A stretch of 64,000 nucleotides of DNA from JAHEZL01 sp046074525 (GCA_046074525.1 JBJTOK010000067.1:43042-107041); one strand, 5' to 3'; counted from the first letter of the stretch, positions 8,891-18,740 are shown. The notes: generated by a model from the letters alone, not told the origin. Made by a program: numbers and translations.

Positions 8891-11800
8891 GTGTTTAAAA
8901 GTTTAATTGTTACGGAGTTGCCATTGAAATGTTTTAAATATAAAGCATTAATTATTCTGCTCGCGGGTCTTTTTCTGACCATGCCTTTTCAGGTATTTGC
9001 GCAAAATGGCACAGGTGAAAGCGCAGCTCAGCTCAGGAAAAAATATAAGGAAGAAGCCAAGCGAAAGCAGAAAGAGCGTGAAAGGGAAAACAGGGAGTAT
9101 GAGAAGCAACTGAAGGAAAAGAAAAGGGCGAATGAAGTCCGACAAAAGCAAATCAAGAAAGAAACTCAGATAGCTGAGGAAACAAGAAGAAAGGAGCGCG
9201 AACAGCAGGAAAAACAATTGCAGGAGGAAGCCAAAAGGGCCCGGGAGGAGGAACTTCGTAAGGCTAAGATGGCTACAGAAGATGAAAAGAGGAAAGCCGA
9301 CCAAATCAAGCGTGAACTCGCCCAGCAGGAAAAGCAACGTAAACTGCTGGGGGCCGAAAGGCAAAAGCAGCAGAAGATGAAGGATCTGCAGGAGGAAAAT
9401 TTAAAGAAGGAGCAGGCCAATGAGGCTAAAGCTGCTGCCGAAAGGCAAAAGCTGAAGGCGCAGGAAGAGAAACTGAAACAAAAGCAGGCGAAGCTGGAAG
9501 CCGAAGCAGCCAAAGAAGCTGAAAAGAAAAAGAATTACAACGACAGCAAAAAAGGGAGTCAGAAAGCCCTTGATGAAATAGAAAAGGAGAAAGCTGCCCG
9601 TGCCGCCAAGGAGGAGGCTGAAAAAAAGGCTGCCCTGGAGAAGAAAAAAATTCAGGAGAGCAGTCAGAAAGAGCAGGAAAAAGCCAGAATAAGAGCCGAG
9701 CAGGAAGAGGTCAATCGCAAGATTCAGGAATATAAGGAGAAAGAGAAAAAGGCACAGGCCGAAATCCAGAAATTCAAGCTGGAATCAAAGGAAAGACGCG
9801 AGAAAGAAGAAGCGGAGTACAAGGCTAGGCAGCAAGAGCTTAAGGCTGAGATGCAGCGCAAGAGAGAGATAGAAGCCTTCAAAGCCAAAAACAAGCAGAA
9901 GGAAGAAGAGCTTTCCAGGAAGTTTGAAGAGCAAAAGGCCGGGCAGTCGGAACAGGAAAAGATAGAACAGATGAGGAGGGAACAGGAGCAAAAGGAAAAG
10001 GATGCTCTTGCGCTGAAGGAGAAAGAAGAATTTGAAAGGAAGCTGGCAGAGGCTAAGAAAAGCGGGAATGTGGAATTGCAAAAAGCCATGGAGGCTTCTT
10101 CCAGGGCTGAGGAGCGTTTGAAAGCCGAGCAGGAGCGGGAAATGGCTAAAATGCGTAAGATAGAAGAAAAGCGCAAGGAGAAAGCAGCCAGGGAGGAACT
10201 GGAAAAAAAGATGCAGGAAGAGAAGAAGCAGGAAAAGGCAGAGGCTGCTGAAGGGAGTGAAGAGAAAAAACTGGAGAAGGAGGAAGCTGCTAATAAGAAG
10301 AAGGCTGAATATGAAAAACGAAAACTAGAGCTGCAGGCTGAACAAGCCAAAGAACTAGAAGAAAAGAAAAAGGCCAAAGAGGCGCAGAAACTTCAAAAAG
10401 CACTGGAGTCGGCAGAGCGTGCAGAGCAAATCAAGAAGGAAACTGCCGAAACGATGAAGCTGGAGGATGAGGCCAAAGCATTGAAGGAGCAAGCTGCCCA
10501 GACAAAGAAGGAAGAAGCCAAGAAAAGGAAGTTGCTGGAACAGCAAGCCAGAAAAGAAGCCGAGAAGAAGAAGGCCGAAGCGAAAGAACAAAAGATAAAA
10601 GATGATATCGCTTCGGGCAATAAAGACGCTGAAAAATCTTACAACACCAGGAAAAACGGTGAAAACAAAGATAAAGCTCAGGACAAACAAAAACAGGAGC
10701 TTAAGGAAACAGAAGAGGATGTGAAGTTGCGTAAGGAAATAGAAAAGCGCATGGAGGCTGAGAAAAAGCAGAAGGAGAAAGATGCCATGGCCGCCAAGTA
10801 TGAAGAAAAGAGAAAGAAGCTGAAGGACGATATTAATAAAAAGAAGGAGGAGAACGAGAAGCTGGCAAAGGAAGAGAGCGCGAAAACAGCTGGTCAGCAG
10901 GATAAACTTACTAAAGAGCAGCAGCTTCAGCTCGAAAAAGAAAGGAAGAAGAAGGAGCAACAGGAGCTGAAAGCCCAGAAAGAAGCTGAGAAGGAAATGG
11001 CTCTCAAGAAAAAAAGAGAGGAGGCTCTGCAACTGGCTGAAATTAAGAATGCGGCCAAAAAAGAGCGGATGCAGTTACAGGCTAAGTCTCGTAATAAAAA
11101 GGCAAAGGATACAAAGGAGGAAGCTCTGAAAAATACTGAAAGCGAAAAAGCGAAAACAGAACAGTTTCAAAAGGATCTGGAAAAAGAGAAAGCCGCCAAC
11201 GGCGATGCCAAAAAAGAGCAGGAGATCAAAGACAAGATTGCACAGCAGGCCAAAGAAAATATAAGCAAAGCGTCTAAAGAGCAGAAACGCCAGCAAAAAC
11301 TCGCCGCAAAAATGGAAGCGCTGAAAGAGAAGGAGCGCAAGGAGACAGAGAAGGTAAAGCAAAAAGTGAGCGATTATGAAGCTTCAAAAAAGAGAGATCC
11401 GGCCTTTGAAGAGCAAGTCATTAAGGATTATCTTGCCGGTAAAAAGATAAGCGGTTTTAAAAAGGCCGAAAAGGAGAAAATTCTGGAGGAATACCGCAAA
11501 AAAGTAGAGAAGGACCTGCAGCACAAGAAAGATTCCATTGCCCAAAGCATGGAAAAGATGAAGCACGATCAGGGCAAGGCGGAGGAAGCATCGCTGAATT
11601 CGGCGAGAGATTTGAAGAATATCGATGGTAAGATCAAGGAATTGGAGGAGCAATTGCTTGTAGAGAAAGAAGCGAAATCCCTTCTTGAGAAAAATCTTAC
11701 CAAACTCAACGAATCCGGGTTAAGCGGTTCTAACATTACGCTCGAAAAAAACATCCTCCAGAAACAGTCGGAAGAAAAGTCCCGTGAAATAGAAAGGATA

Positions 11801-14677
11801 GAGGAGGAGCTCAATAAGTTAAAGAGTCGAGCAGCTGTCATTAAGAAGAAGAGCAAGGAACAGGCTAAGGAACTCAAGGCCAAGAAGGAGGAAATGCTTA
11901 AGAAAAGCGATGAAGAACTTCGTCAGCTGGAAGAGCAGTCGGCAATCAATAAAATCGAATTGCCGTCTGAAAGAAAGGCTCGCCTCAAGAAGGAAAAGCT
12001 GGAGCAGCAACGCCTGAAAAATGAGTATAAAACCAAGCTGGCCGAGCAGAAGAAAAAATTGAAAGAAGAGGAAAGATCTTCTTTGGCTAAGACCTCAGTA
12101 ACGGAGGTGAAAGAAGAAAAATCGGAAAAACTGAGGAAGGCCGAAATTGAATTGGAAAAAATAAATGCTGAGAAGGCCCGCGATAGCATTACCCGCGCGA
12201 AATTCAGGAGTGCTCTTGTGCGCGATAGTATGCGTATGGAAGAAAAGTTGGGGAAATTGAGGGCAGATAAACAAAAACAGATAGAACGTAATCAGAAGCG
12301 AGATGAATTAAAGCAGCAGCAGTTGGCTTTTGCTAAAGAAGTAGAGGAGAAAAAAGCAAGGCTCCAGAAAGAAAAACAAGAGTTGAAAGCTAAGCTGGAA
12401 GCAAAACCTGTGGAAGAGAAAAAGGCGGATGTTAAGAAGGAGGAGGAGAAGAATAAAGAAGATCTTGAGTTGGCAAAGCGCAACGAGGCCTTCGAAAAAG
12501 TAAAAGCAAAAGAACTAGAGAAAATCAAGAAAGAGGAAGAAGCATTAGCTGCTGAAAAGTCAAAAGCGGCAGCGAATAAAAAGCCTGAGGATAAGAAATT
12601 ATCTAAAAAAGAGCTCCGCATTCAGGAGCTAAAAGAGCGCATTGCCCAAACGGAGTCGAAACTCAAGGAAAGCTACGTGGTGAAGGAGGATCTTCAGAAG
12701 CGCGCCGATGAAATTAAGGAGAAAGGGACTGTTGATGACGCTATTGAGGCTTCAAAAGTGCAGCGAAAAATCGCGGAGAAGGGCTCAGAGATTGATCAGT
12801 TAGTGCGTTTGCTCGGCGATTTAAAGATGCAGTTGGAGAAGGAGGGAAATAGCAGTGATGTGGCTGGAGCACAAGGCACAAACGGCAAGGATAAAAACAG
12901 TAAAGAGGAACAGGTACAAGCCTCTGGCAATGCTAAAGCAAAAAAAATAGCTGAAAAACAACGCCAGGCAGAAGAGGAAAAAGCCAGGGCTAATCAGCTG
13001 AAAGAAGCCAAGATCAAGGTTAAGCAGGAAATTGAAGAGCAGCAGAAGGCTTTGGCAACCAAGTCGGCTGAAAATGATCTTGAATTCGAGAAAGAGAAAA
13101 AACAACTCGAGGAAGAGCGTATTGAACTCATGCTTAAAGAGCAAAAGGAAATAGCACTAAGGGATGAGGAAGCCAAGCGCAAACAACTGGAGGAAAAATC
13201 GGCTCAGGAGAAGGCCGCTGCTATCGCCAATGCTAAAAAGATGGCCGATATGAAGGAGCTGAAAAAGCAGCAGGAGCTTGATAAAATGAAGAAGATGATG
13301 GCAGCAAAGGAAAGGGAGATTTCTGCGCAAAAATACCGTCAGGAACTGGAGGTATTAAAGGCTGAAAAAGAAAGGGCTATCCGCGATTCTATCCGAGCGG
13401 CTTATCAGGCTGCGGATAAGGTACACGCTCAAAACAAAATGGCTTTTGATACCCTTGCCGATAAGAAATTCAAGGAAAATAAGAAACTGGAGGATGAGTA
13501 TACTCTGTTGAAAATGCAGAAGGAACAGCAGCTGGCACTTCAGAAAAAGCAAGCCGAGCAGCAAAAAGCCAATCAGGCCAAAAAACAAATTACCAAGGAA
13601 GTGGCTAGTGAAGAAGCCAAAAAAGCCCAGGAAGCCAAACTCAAGTATGAAGCCGAGCTCAGGAATAACAAGAAGTTGGCGGAGAAAACAGCTCTGCTCA
13701 GAGAAGAAGCGAAGCGCAAAGAGTTAGCCGATCTGCAGAAATCCAAGGCTTTTGAAAAGGAAAAAATGCTTGCAGCGAAGCAAAAGGCCAGGGAAGATTC
13801 TATCCGATTGGCAAAAGTAGCGGTTGAAGATAAGCAGCGACCAATACAGGAACAGATCACTAAAAAGACTGTTCAACGCAATACCCTGGAAGAAGATGTT
13901 GCCCGACTCAAAGAGAAGGAACTCGCTATCCTGCAATCTTATGTGAGGGAAAATGCAGCTTCAAAGCAAATGAATTATGATGTCAATAGTTTGGTGGGCA
14001 TCGAAAAAATAAAGAAATCGGCACAGGTTGTTTTGCAGGAGAAAAAAGCTTTGGAAACAAAGTTGGAGGCTAAGGAGAATTACCTGATTAGACTGGGTAA
14101 ACAGGAAGAGCTGAATAAGATTCGCCAGGAGTTGAATATCCTGCAATTCCAGTTGGATAATATGAATGGTAAGGTGGATACCGTTGCACTTAATGGTCCG
14201 CTTAATGTTCAGCATCAAAATATCGTGCAGTCGATAGAAAAGATAAAAGCCGAAATCAAGATGCTGGAGGGCGATATTAAGAACAAGGAGGCTGAGTACA
14301 ACAAGGAGTTGCAATTGGCCAAGCAGGAAGAAGACAAACAGAAGAAAGCTGAGGCGCTGAAAAAGAGTTCCGGGCATTCTATGAAGGATCTTAACCAACA
14401 ACTGGAGGCTTACCAAAAGGCAATTAAAGACGCTGCAACGCCTGCTGAGAAAGAGAAAATAAGAAAACAGATCGCAGAGCTGGAGAAAAGTTATCCTGAA
14501 GGGGTTTATGAGGAATTGATTACAGAAACCAACCGAACCATCAAAAAAGTGGTGGTGAGTAAGGCTGGTAAGGTATTGATCTATAAAATGATTGTGTATG
14601 GTTGGGGTGGCGCCTTTTACTTTAAGAATGAGGTGAATATCACCAAGCAGGTGTTTGATAAAGAAACTTCCTATTAA
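8891..14677 (+). CDS. Giant exported coiled-coil protein with distinct C-terminal module
   Basis: 1928 residues. Only a GTG (8891) or later TTG codons fit the frame; the ATG two bases earlier is out of frame. A signal peptide ends at about residue 38 ('LLAGLFLTMPFQVFAQ'). Residues about 45-1830 are almost entirely Lys/Glu/Ala/Gln/Arg with heptad character, broken by short Gly/Ser/Asn spots and by recurring 'DSIR' and 'RDS' motifs. The last 65 residues differ: they are aromatic and beta-like, with 'VVVSKAGKVLIYKMIVYGWG' and 'GAFYFKNEVNITKQVF'. Inference: a long rod or filament in the periplasm or at the surface, held or exported by its C-terminal module. I do not recognise a named family. It overlaps cinA by one base. 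Confidence 0.8.
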   Translation: MFKSLIVTELPLKCFKYKALIILLAGLFLTMPFQVFAQNGTGESAAQLRKKYKEEAKRKQKERERENREYEKQLKEKKRANEVRQKQIKKETQIAEETRRKEREQQEKQLQEEAKRAREEELRKAKMATEDEKRKADQIKRELAQQEKQRKLLGAERQKQQKMKDLQEENLKKEQANEAKAAAERQKLKAQEEKLKQKQAKLEAEAAKEAEKKKNYNDSKKGSQKALDEIEKEKAARAAKEEAEKKAALEKKKIQESSQKEQEKARIRAEQEEVNRKIQEYKEKEKKAQAEIQKFKLESKERREKEEAEYKARQQELKAEMQRKREIEAFKAKNKQKEEELSRKFEEQKAGQSEQEKIEQMRREQEQKEKDALALKEKEEFERKLAEAKKSGNVELQKAMEASSRAEERLKAEQEREMAKMRKIEEKRKEKAAREELEKKMQEEKKQEKAEAAEGSEEKKLEKEEAANKKKAEYEKRKLELQAEQAKELEEKKKAKEAQKLQKALESAERAEQIKKETAETMKLEDEAKALKEQAAQTKKEEAKKRKLLEQQARKEAEKKKAEAKEQKIKDDIASGNKDAEKSYNTRKNGENKDKAQDKQKQELKETEEDVKLRKEIEKRMEAEKKQKEKDAMAAKYEEKRKKLKDDINKKKEENEKLAKEESAKTAGQQDKLTKEQQLQLEKERKKKEQQELKAQKEAEKEMALKKKREEALQLAEIKNAAKKERMQLQAKSRNKKAKDTKEEALKNTESEKAKTEQFQKDLEKEKAANGDAKKEQEIKDKIAQQAKENISKASKEQKRQQKLAAKMEALKEKERKETEKVKQKVSDYEASKKRDPAFEEQVIKDYLAGKKISGFKKAEKEKILEEYRKKVEKDLQHKKDSIAQSMEKMKHDQGKAEEASLNSARDLKNIDGKIKELEEQLLVEKEAKSLLEKNLTKLNESGLSGSNITLEKNILQKQSEEKSREIERIEEELNKLKSRAAVIKKKSKEQAKELKAKKEEMLKKSDEELRQLEEQSAINKIELPSERKARLKKEKLEQQRLKNEYKTKLAEQKKKLKEEERSSLAKTSVTEVKEEKSEKLRKAEIELEKINAEKARDSITRAKFRSALVRDSMRMEEKLGKLRADKQKQIERNQKRDELKQQQLAFAKEVEEKKARLQKEKQELKAKLEAKPVEEKKADVKKEEEKNKEDLELAKRNEAFEKVKAKELEKIKKEEEALAAEKSKAAANKKPEDKKLSKKELRIQELKERIAQTESKLKESYVVKEDLQKRADEIKEKGTVDDAIEASKVQRKIAEKGSEIDQLVRLLGDLKMQLEKEGNSSDVAGAQGTNGKDKNSKEEQVQASGNAKAKKIAEKQRQAEEEKARANQLKEAKIKVKQEIEEQQKALATKSAENDLEFEKEKKQLEEERIELMLKEQKEIALRDEEAKRKQLEEKSAQEKAAAIANAKKMADMKELKKQQELDKMKKMMAAKEREISAQKYRQELEVLKAEKERAIRDSIRAAYQAADKVHAQNKMAFDTLADKKFKENKKLEDEYTLLKMQKEQQLALQKKQAEQQKANQAKKQITKEVASEEAKKAQEAKLKYEAELRNNKKLAEKTALLREEAKRKELADLQKSKAFEKEKMLAAKQKAREDSIRLAKVAVEDKQRPIQEQITKKTVQRNTLEEDVARLKEKELAILQSYVRENAASKQMNYDVNSLVGIEKIKKSAQVVLQEKKALETKLEAKENYLIRLGKQEELNKIRQELNILQFQLDNMNGKVDTVALNGPLNVQHQNIVQSIEKIKAEIKMLEGDIKNKEAEYNKELQLAKQEEDKQKKAEALKKSSGHSMKDLNQQLEAYQKAIKDAATPAEKEKIRKQIAELEKSYPEGVYEELITETNRTIKKVVVSKAGKVLIYKMIVYGWGGAFYFKNEVNITKQVFDKETSY

Positions 14678-15909
14678 TGAAAGCAGCTATTTTAACTATT
14701 GGTGATGAATTGCTGATTGGGCAGGTAATTGATACCAACTCTTCATGGATGGCCCGACAGCTTAACTTTGCAGGAATAAAGGTGGAGAAGAAACTGAGTG
14801 TCGGTGATGATGCTTCAGCTATACGTAAAGCCTTGGTGCTTTTACTGGAAGAGGTTGATTTGTTGTTCATTACCGGCGGTTTGGGGCCTACAAAAGATGA
14901 TATCACGAAACACACGCTGACCAATTTTTTTGGTGATCAGTTGGCGATGCATGCGCCATCATTGGACAATGTGAAAAGAATTTTCAAACAATATGGCCGC
15001 GAGCCTAATGAGGTCAATATTCAGCAGGCCATGCAGCCTTCCAAAGCCAGGATATTTGTGAATGTCAATGGTACGGCTTCAGGAATGTGTTTCGAGAAAG
15101 ATGGAAAAATAGCTGTGTCCATGCCCGGCGTTCCTTTTGAAATGAAAGCAATGCTAGCGGAACAGGTGCTTCCTTTTCTTCGCCAGCGCTATTCTTTGCC
15201 TGACATTATTCATCAAACCATTTGTACGCAAGGTATAGGTGAATCTTACGTGGCGGAGAAAATCGAGGATATAGAGAACAGTCTGCCTGCTTACATAAAA
15301 CTGGCTTATTTGCCTTCCGTTGGTCAGCTGAGATTGCGTTTGTCGGGTTATGGGGAAGCTACCGAAAAGGAACTTTCTTTATATAGAGACAGGATTTGTG
15401 AACGTATTCCCGATCATGTTTTTGGTTTTGGTGATGCTGTTTTGCAGGAGGTAGTGGGGCAGGAACTCGGAAGGCAAGGGAAAACACTGGCTACTGCGGA
15501 AAGCTGCACCGGTGGTTATATCGGACATTTAATTACTTCGGTGCCTGGTAGTTCTGCCTATTACAAAGGAGGGATTATTTCATATGCGAACGAACTTAAA
15601 ACGCATTTTTTAGGTGTACTCCATGTTGACCTTACTCAATATGGGGCGGTGAGCCGACAAGTGGTAGAGCAAATGGCGAGGGGAATTATGGAAAGTACAG
15701 GAGCAGATTTTGCAATTGCAACCTCTGGTATTGCCGGTCCTGGCGGTGGCTCGGAGGAAAAACCAGTTGGGACAGTTTGGATTGCCATTGCAGGAAAAGA
15801 TGAAATGTTCTCAAAAGATTTTAAATTTGGCGACGATCGTGAAAGAAATATTCAGAGAGCTTCCTTAACAGCACTCAACCTTTTGCGTAAGGAATTATTA
15901 AAAAAGTAA
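14677..15909 (+). CDS. cinA: CinA: nicotinamide-nucleotide amidase / competence-damage protein
   Basis: 410 residues, standard for full-length CinA. The N-terminal MoaB/MogA-like (COG1058) domain has 'AAILTIGDELLIGQVIDTNS' and 'FITGGLGPTKDD'. The C-terminal amidase domain has 'TAESCTGG' with the probable catalytic Ser276, and 'ATSGIAGPGGG'. The amidase turns nicotinamide mononucleotide into nicotinate mononucleotide, recycling the pyridine nucleotide; the N-terminal domain hydrolyses ADP-ribose in studied examples. ATG shares one base with the TAA of the giant coiled-coil gene (TAATG), so translation is likely coupled, although no functional link is known. Confidence 0.96.
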   Translation: MKAAILTIGDELLIGQVIDTNSSWMARQLNFAGIKVEKKLSVGDDASAIRKALVLLLEEVDLLFITGGLGPTKDDITKHTLTNFFGDQLAMHAPSLDNVKRIFKQYGREPNEVNIQQAMQPSKARIFVNVNGTASGMCFEKDGKIAVSMPGVPFEMKAMLAEQVLPFLRQRYSLPDIIHQTICTQGIGESYVAEKIEDIENSLPAYIKLAYLPSVGQLRLRLSGYGEATEKELSLYRDRICERIPDHVFGFGDAVLQEVVGQELGRQGKTLATAESCTGGYIGHLITSVPGSSAYYKGGIISYANELKTHFLGVLHVDLTQYGAVSRQVVEQMARGIMESTGADFAIATSGIAGPGGGSEEKPVGTVWIAIAGKDEMFSKDFKFGDDRERNIQRASLTALNLLRKELLKK

Positions 15910-15910
15910 G

Positions 15911-16645
15911 ATGACCGTATTTGATGTTTTATTAGGTGTAACCACCCTCACTTTCATGGAGATAGTGTTGGGAATTGATAACATTATTTTTATTGCCATT
16001 ATTGCCAATAAGCTGCCAAAAGAAGATCAGCCCAAGGCCAGAAGGATAGGTTTGACTTTCGCTTTGGTGGTGCGTATCGTGTTGTTGCTGTTTATAACAC
16101 AGTTAATGACTTTAAAGGAGCCGCTCTTTTATCTACCGCTTCCCGACCATCCTTCGGGAGAAGATATGGTAGGGATTAGTCTGAAGGGCTTGATTCTCCT
16201 CGCCGGTGGTATTTTCCTCCTGATAAAAAGTACGCTGGAAATTCATGAGAAAGTCACACACAAGGAAAAGGAAGTAAGTGCCAAGGGTGGAAATACAATG
16301 TCGAAAATCATTACCCAGATTGTACTGATAGATATTGTTTTTTCTTTTGATTCCATTCTAACAGCTATCGGACTGGCGCAAGATCAGGTGGGGATAATGA
16401 TTGCGGCAGTGGTGGTGTCGATGATCATCATGATGTTTTTCTCGGGACCGGTTTCCAACTTCATTAACAAGCAACCTACATTGCAGGTTTTGGCCTTGTC
16501 TTTTCTTATCATGATTGGCGTTATGCTGGTAATGGAAGGATTAGAGTATCATTTTCCTAAGAATTATCTTTACGTAGCTATTGCTTTTTCCTTTGGTATT
16601 GAGCTGTTGAACATGAGGATGCGGAAAAATGCACCTGAACACTAA
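15911..16645 (+). CDS. TerC family integral membrane protein (probable metal ion export)
   Basis: 244 residues with about seven hydrophobic segments. The two TerC hallmark segments are present: 'FMEIVLGIDNIIFIAIIANK' near the start and 'IVLIDIVFSFDSILTAIGLA' in the middle, each with acidic residues buried in a membrane helix. TerC/Alx/MeeY proteins have been linked to Mn2+ export and metal loading of secreted proteins. It starts 1 nt after the cinA stop, so it belongs to the same transcript. Substrate is inferred from family work only. Confidence 0.9.
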   Translation: MTVFDVLLGVTTLTFMEIVLGIDNIIFIAIIANKLPKEDQPKARRIGLTFALVVRIVLLLFITQLMTLKEPLFYLPLPDHPSGEDMVGISLKGLILLAGGIFLLIKSTLEIHEKVTHKEKEVSAKGGNTMSKIITQIVLIDIVFSFDSILTAIGLAQDQVGIMIAAVVVSMIIMMFFSGPVSNFINKQPTLQVLALSFLIMIGVMLVMEGLEYHFPKNYLYVAIAFSFGIELLNMRMRKNAPEH

Positions 16646-16663
16646 GATCTTTTTTATTAAAGT

Positions 16664-16694
16664 TTTGATCTTTAAAAAAAATATATGATCTTTG
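16664..16694 (+). promoter_or_regulatory. Probable Bacteroidetes-type promoter of rpmB
   Basis: TTTG at 16664-16667, a 19-nt spacer, then GATCTTTG at 16687-16694 (7 of 8 to TAnnTTTG). Transcription would begin about 15 nt before the rpmB ATG. Confidence 0.55.
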
Positions 16695-16715
16695 GCGTCC
16701 TTAAAAAAATGAGTC

Positions 16716-16955
16716 ATGTCTAAAGTGTGTCAGGTTACAGGAAAAAAAGCGATGTCTGGGAACAATGTTTCTCACGCTAACAATAAAACAAAAAGAAGAT
16801 TTTTGCCAAACCTTTTCGAGAAGAGATTCTTCATCGAGGGTGAGCAGAAATGGGTGACATTGAAAGTGTCAGCTGCCGGGTTGAAGCTGATTGATAAGAA
16901 AGGTCCTGCGGCCGTTATCAAGGAAGCCCGTGAAAAAGGATTTCTGAAGAAATAA
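16716..16955 (+). CDS. rpmB: 50S ribosomal protein L28
   Basis: 79 residues. 'VCQVTGKKAMSGNNVSHANN' followed by 'KTKRRFLPNLFEKRFF' is typical L28. Bacteroidetes often keep rpmB beside rpmG (L33); here no rpmG follows, and the gene ends at a strong terminator. It has its own promoter, separating it from the cinA-terC transcript. Confidence 0.97.
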   Translation: MSKVCQVTGKKAMSGNNVSHANNKTKRRFLPNLFEKRFFIEGEQKWVTLKVSAAGLKLIDKKGPAAVIKEAREKGFLKK

Positions 16956-16975
16956 TCATTCGATGATTTATATTG

Positions 16976-17011
16976 CATTGTCCCGCTGAACAGGCGGGAC
17001 AATGTTTTTTT
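16976..17011 (+). terminator. rpmB terminator that contains the next gene's ATG
   Basis: An 11-bp perfect stem (CATTGTCCCGC at 16976-16986 with GCGGGACAATG at 16994-17004), a 7-nt loop and seven T at 17005-17011. The ATG at 17002-17004 of the following aminopeptidase gene lies inside the 3' arm of the stem. Confidence 0.93.
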
Positions 17012-18687
17012 ATTCCGTCCATTTGCAGAGAATAATTGCCATATCGCTGTTTTTATTTTTCCTCCCCCTCTTTTCTATTGCCCAATCTTCCCGCGCTGAT
17101 TCATTGAGAGGCTCCCTTCGTCCCGAACGTACCTGCTTCGATGTTAATTTTTATCATTTGAACATTACGTTGGATACTGCTACAAAATCCATTAGCGGTT
17201 ATAATGAAATTGCCTTTACTGTTTTATATCAAACCGATAGAATACAAATCGACCTGTTTGCAGGGATGACTATTGATTCCATTATTTTTCATCGCCTCAA
17301 GCTGGATTTCAAAAGAGAGTTCAATGCTGTATTTGTCGATTTTCCCGGCTATATCATGAAGGACATGCAGGAAAAAGTAAGGGTGTATTACCATGGTTCA
17401 CCCATACAGGCGAAAAAAGCGCCATGGGATGGTGGCTTTGTTTGGAAAAAGGACAAGAATGGAAAGTTGTGGTTTGGCGTGGCTTGTGAAGGCATTGGTG
17501 CGAGTTTATGGTGGCCGAACAAAGATCACTTATCGGATGAACCGGATAGCATGCGTATCAGCTGTACGGTTCCTGCCGGACTCAAATGCATCGCCAACGG
17601 AGTGCTCGAATCGGAAACAGGAGTGGAAGGCGTTGGCGCTGATAAAAAGCCTATGTCAACTTTTCACTGGAAAGTAAATTACCCTATCAACAATTACAAC
17701 GTCACCCTTAATGTCGGAGATTACGTTCATTTCTCCGAAGATTATATCTCCGGCAACGACACCCTGAAATGCGATTATTATGTGCTGCCTTATAATCTCG
17801 AAAAAGCCAAAGAACAATTTAAGCAGGTAAAGCCAATGCTGGCGATTTACGAAAAATTGTTCGGGCCTTATCCTTTCCCGAAAGATGGTTATGCTCTGGT
17901 TGAAACTCCTTATCTCGGAATGGAACATCAGGGCGCTATTGCTTATGGGAATAAGTATATGCCGGGCTATCTGGGCGGACATCCGCCGGGAATGGATTTC
18001 GATTATATCATTATCCATGAATCCGGACATGAGTATTGGGGCAATAGTGTTAGTGTGAAGGATCTGGCGGATATGTGGATACATGAAGGTTTTTGCACTT
18101 ATACCGAGGCTTTGTACGTGGAGCAGTTTTATGGCTATGAAAGTGCATTGAAATACTTACAGGCACAGGCCTTCGGTATTGAGAACGATCAGCCTATTAT
18201 CGGTCCGTATGATGTGAATGGGGAAGGAAGTTCTGATCGCTATCCCAAGGGATCTTGGATGCTGCACACCATGCGCAATATGGTGAATAATGATTCGCTG
18301 TGGTTCGCGACTATAAAAGGGATTACCACCGATTTTAAATACAAAACAGTGGACACCAAAGAGATTGAAACATACATGTCGCAAAAGCTCGGCAGGGATT
18401 TATCGCCGGTGTTCAATCAATATCTGCGCAGTAAAGAAGTGCCTTTGCTGAAAGTAACCACTGAGAAAAAACGTTCAAAGGTGAATTTGAAATGCGAATG
18501 GAAGGGTGTTTCACTTCCGGTATTGTATTCTGTTGATAACGGAACAACATGGACAAAGCTTTTCCCCGATGGTAACAATACGGTATCATTCACACTTACC
18601 AAAAAGCAATACAGGCAATTGAAGTTTTCTACTCACCTCCATCTTTTTAAAGTGGAAACAGCGGCAGCGGAAAAGACAAAGAAATAA
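17002..18687 (+). CDS. Secreted M1 family zinc metallopeptidase
   Basis: 561 residues with a signal peptide ('IIAISLFLFFLPLFSIAQ', cleavage near residue 28). The N-terminal beta domain resembles aminopeptidase N. Substrate motif GMEHQGA is at 306-312 and the zinc site is complete: H339, E340, H343 in HESGHEYWG and E362 after 18 residues. M1 enzymes remove N-terminal residues from peptides. It is shorter than full APN because the C-terminal helical domain is missing, as in many bacteroidete M1 proteins. The only in-frame ATG before the signal peptide lies in the rpmB terminator stem; TTG at 17023 would keep the whole signal peptide and avoid the hairpin. The start is therefore uncertain. Confidence 0.9.
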   Translation: MFFYSVHLQRIIAISLFLFFLPLFSIAQSSRADSLRGSLRPERTCFDVNFYHLNITLDTATKSISGYNEIAFTVLYQTDRIQIDLFAGMTIDSIIFHRLKLDFKREFNAVFVDFPGYIMKDMQEKVRVYYHGSPIQAKKAPWDGGFVWKKDKNGKLWFGVACEGIGASLWWPNKDHLSDEPDSMRISCTVPAGLKCIANGVLESETGVEGVGADKKPMSTFHWKVNYPINNYNVTLNVGDYVHFSEDYISGNDTLKCDYYVLPYNLEKAKEQFKQVKPMLAIYEKLFGPYPFPKDGYALVETPYLGMEHQGAIAYGNKYMPGYLGGHPPGMDFDYIIIHESGHEYWGNSVSVKDLADMWIHEGFCTYTEALYVEQFYGYESALKYLQAQAFGIENDQPIIGPYDVNGEGSSDRYPKGSWMLHTMRNMVNNDSLWFATIKGITTDFKYKTVDTKEIETYMSQKLGRDLSPVFNQYLRSKEVPLLKVTTEKKRSKVNLKCEWKGVSLPVLYSVDNGTTWTKLFPDGNNTVSFTLTKKQYRQLKFSTHLHLFKVETAAAEKTKK

Positions 18688-18740
18688 GTAAGGAAATTCA
18701 ATAGTTTCTTATACTTTTAAGTCCGTTATTAAATCGCACA

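Noticed and set aside
9166..13860. Many long minus-strand open frames (up to 225 residues) opposite the coiled-coil gene
   Set aside because: They come from the purine-rich coding strand, read as Ser/Phe/Leu-rich nonsense; no start context and no family resemblance.
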